Shown: piece after piece, positions 63,500-64,000 of the stretch
How the letters are laid out: each line of letters opens with the position of its first letter
How positions within the stretch are numbered: the first letter of the stretch is position 1
Assembly: GCA_000507305.1 (NCBI GenBank)
Contig: DF241707.1
Span: 1-64,000 of the forward strand
Origin: Breviolum minutum Mf 1.05b.01
Taxonomy: Eukaryota > Sar > Dinophyceae > Suessiales > Symbiodiniaceae
Direction of reading: 5' to 3'
DNA: 64,000 nucleotides
Notes under the pieces: model-generated
What the model saw: the letters and a program-made list of their open reading frames with translations, nothing else
Database searches by the model: none
Told to the model about the DNA's origin: nothing
Program-made: the position numbers and the translations under genes

Positions 63500-63629
63500 T
63501 ACTAGGATGTCCATGGTACTTAGTAAACAAACTATAACCCCTATATAAGTAGGTTGGATACGTCTCCTAAGTAGGTGAAACAACCCAACTTACTAAGGAT
63601 CGTTAATAAGTGCCATGGACATCCTAGTA
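63500..63629 (+). repeat. Family B TIR element, intact copy B11
   Basis: TACTAGGATGTCCATGGTAC to GTGCCATGGACATCCTAGTA. Confidence 0.85.
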
Positions 63630-63758
63630 TGGGTTCTCAACATGACGCCAGGCTTTTGATGTTTCAGGATTCTTAAGTCTTCGGACTTTTAGGCAACACT
63701 TTTGATCTACCATGCCATGAAGTATTCATAATGTCATAAAAGACATTGCATGGTGCAG

Positions 63759-63873
63759 TTGCAAAAAAAAATAGGCGGTTGGGAAATGTTCAAATGGAAA
63801 TACACGGAGAACAGTGATGACGGAGATGTCAACCATTCTTTTTCGGAATTGGAAGCAACGTTGGAGTTTCAGA
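63759..63873 (+). CDS. Candidate exon of an unidentified acidic protein
   Basis: After a CATGGTGCAG acceptor, 38 codons read LQKKIGGWEMFKWKYTENSD, then DGDVNHSFSELEATLEFQ, up to TTTCAGA|GTGTCT. A second acceptor (AAATAG, 63774) keeps the same frame. The gene probably continues beyond the window. Confidence 0.45.
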
Positions 63874-63933
63874 GTGTCTCAATAAGATCACTGGTATTTA
63901 GTATTTAGTTACATTGATAGTTGATCAATATCG

Positions 63934-64000
63934 CATAGGATCCATGTATGGTATATTTACCTACATGTCCCATAAAAAATCAACCAAATGTAGGTGAATA
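63934..64000 (+). repeat. Family D element cut by the window edge (D14)
   Basis: GGATCCATGTATGGTATATT to AAATGTAGGTGAATA. Confidence 0.8.

Noticed and set aside
1..64000. Prokaryotic-style operons, CRISPR arrays or direct-repeat/spacer structure
   Set aside because: Repeats are interspersed inverted-repeat elements without regular spacing, and coding is split by introns.

Overview
This is a eukaryotic nuclear window, most likely from a dinoflagellate; the Suessiales and other introner-bearing lineages fit best. Four things point there. First, short exons (25-190 bp) sit between long pyrimidine-rich introns, nearly all on the + strand. Second, a non-LTR reverse transcriptase fragment at 8.9-9.75 kb carries GVPEGD and YADN in place of the usual motifs, as I recall from dinoflagellate retroelements. 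Third, at 44 kb there are fragments (VELFAGDGNVG, then VKGDWPFL...VCHIC) resembling multicopy dinoflagellate protein families. Fourth, two WD40 exons only join in register if their introns start with GA. I see no prokaryotic operon, CRISPR array, rRNA or recognisable tRNA. Species cannot be set from the sequence alone.

Layout of genes, all + unless stated: (1) 48-7020, the 3' part of a basic, coiled-coil-like gene whose seven exons join in one frame to a stop codon. (2) 8931-9750, the broken LINE reverse transcriptase. (3) 10664-13935, five exons of an unidentified gene, with more isolated exons at 14.4, 15.26, 15.58, 15.9, 16.76 and 16.89 kb. (4) 19185-20281, two exons ending in a stop. (5) 25339-26440, three exons joining in frame. 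(6) 27738-34814, a WD40-repeat gene, perhaps reaching 40.2 kb. (7) 42368-42558, a probable terminal exon rich in His and Arg. (8) 44160-44660 and 46345-47000, broken or frame-shifted coding segments. (9) 49274-54963, exons of a Cys-containing protein ending in a stop. (10) A likely minus-strand exon at 56021-56158. (11) More + exons at 59.6, 62.56 and 63.76 kb, the last running towards the right edge.

Most of the rest is short non-autonomous elements with terminal inverted repeats (TIRs), about 80-180 bp each. I recognise more than fifteen families by eye, named A to S here, with roughly 100 copies or remnants. They lie in introns and between genes, are repeatedly nested in one another, and in several cases leave clear target-site duplications. 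Several elements meet exon boundaries exactly: the splice donor or acceptor lies inside the element's TIR. That is the signature of introners, transposons that create introns, and I regard it as the main biological story of this window. Larger elements are an ~890 bp TIR transposon (1881-2772) and a ~517 bp element (58819-59335) inserted into a family B copy.

All gene models rest on reading-frame continuity and splice-site sequence only. Exons are partial, and starts of genes were not found. No promoters, poly(A) sites or spliced-leader sites could be supported.
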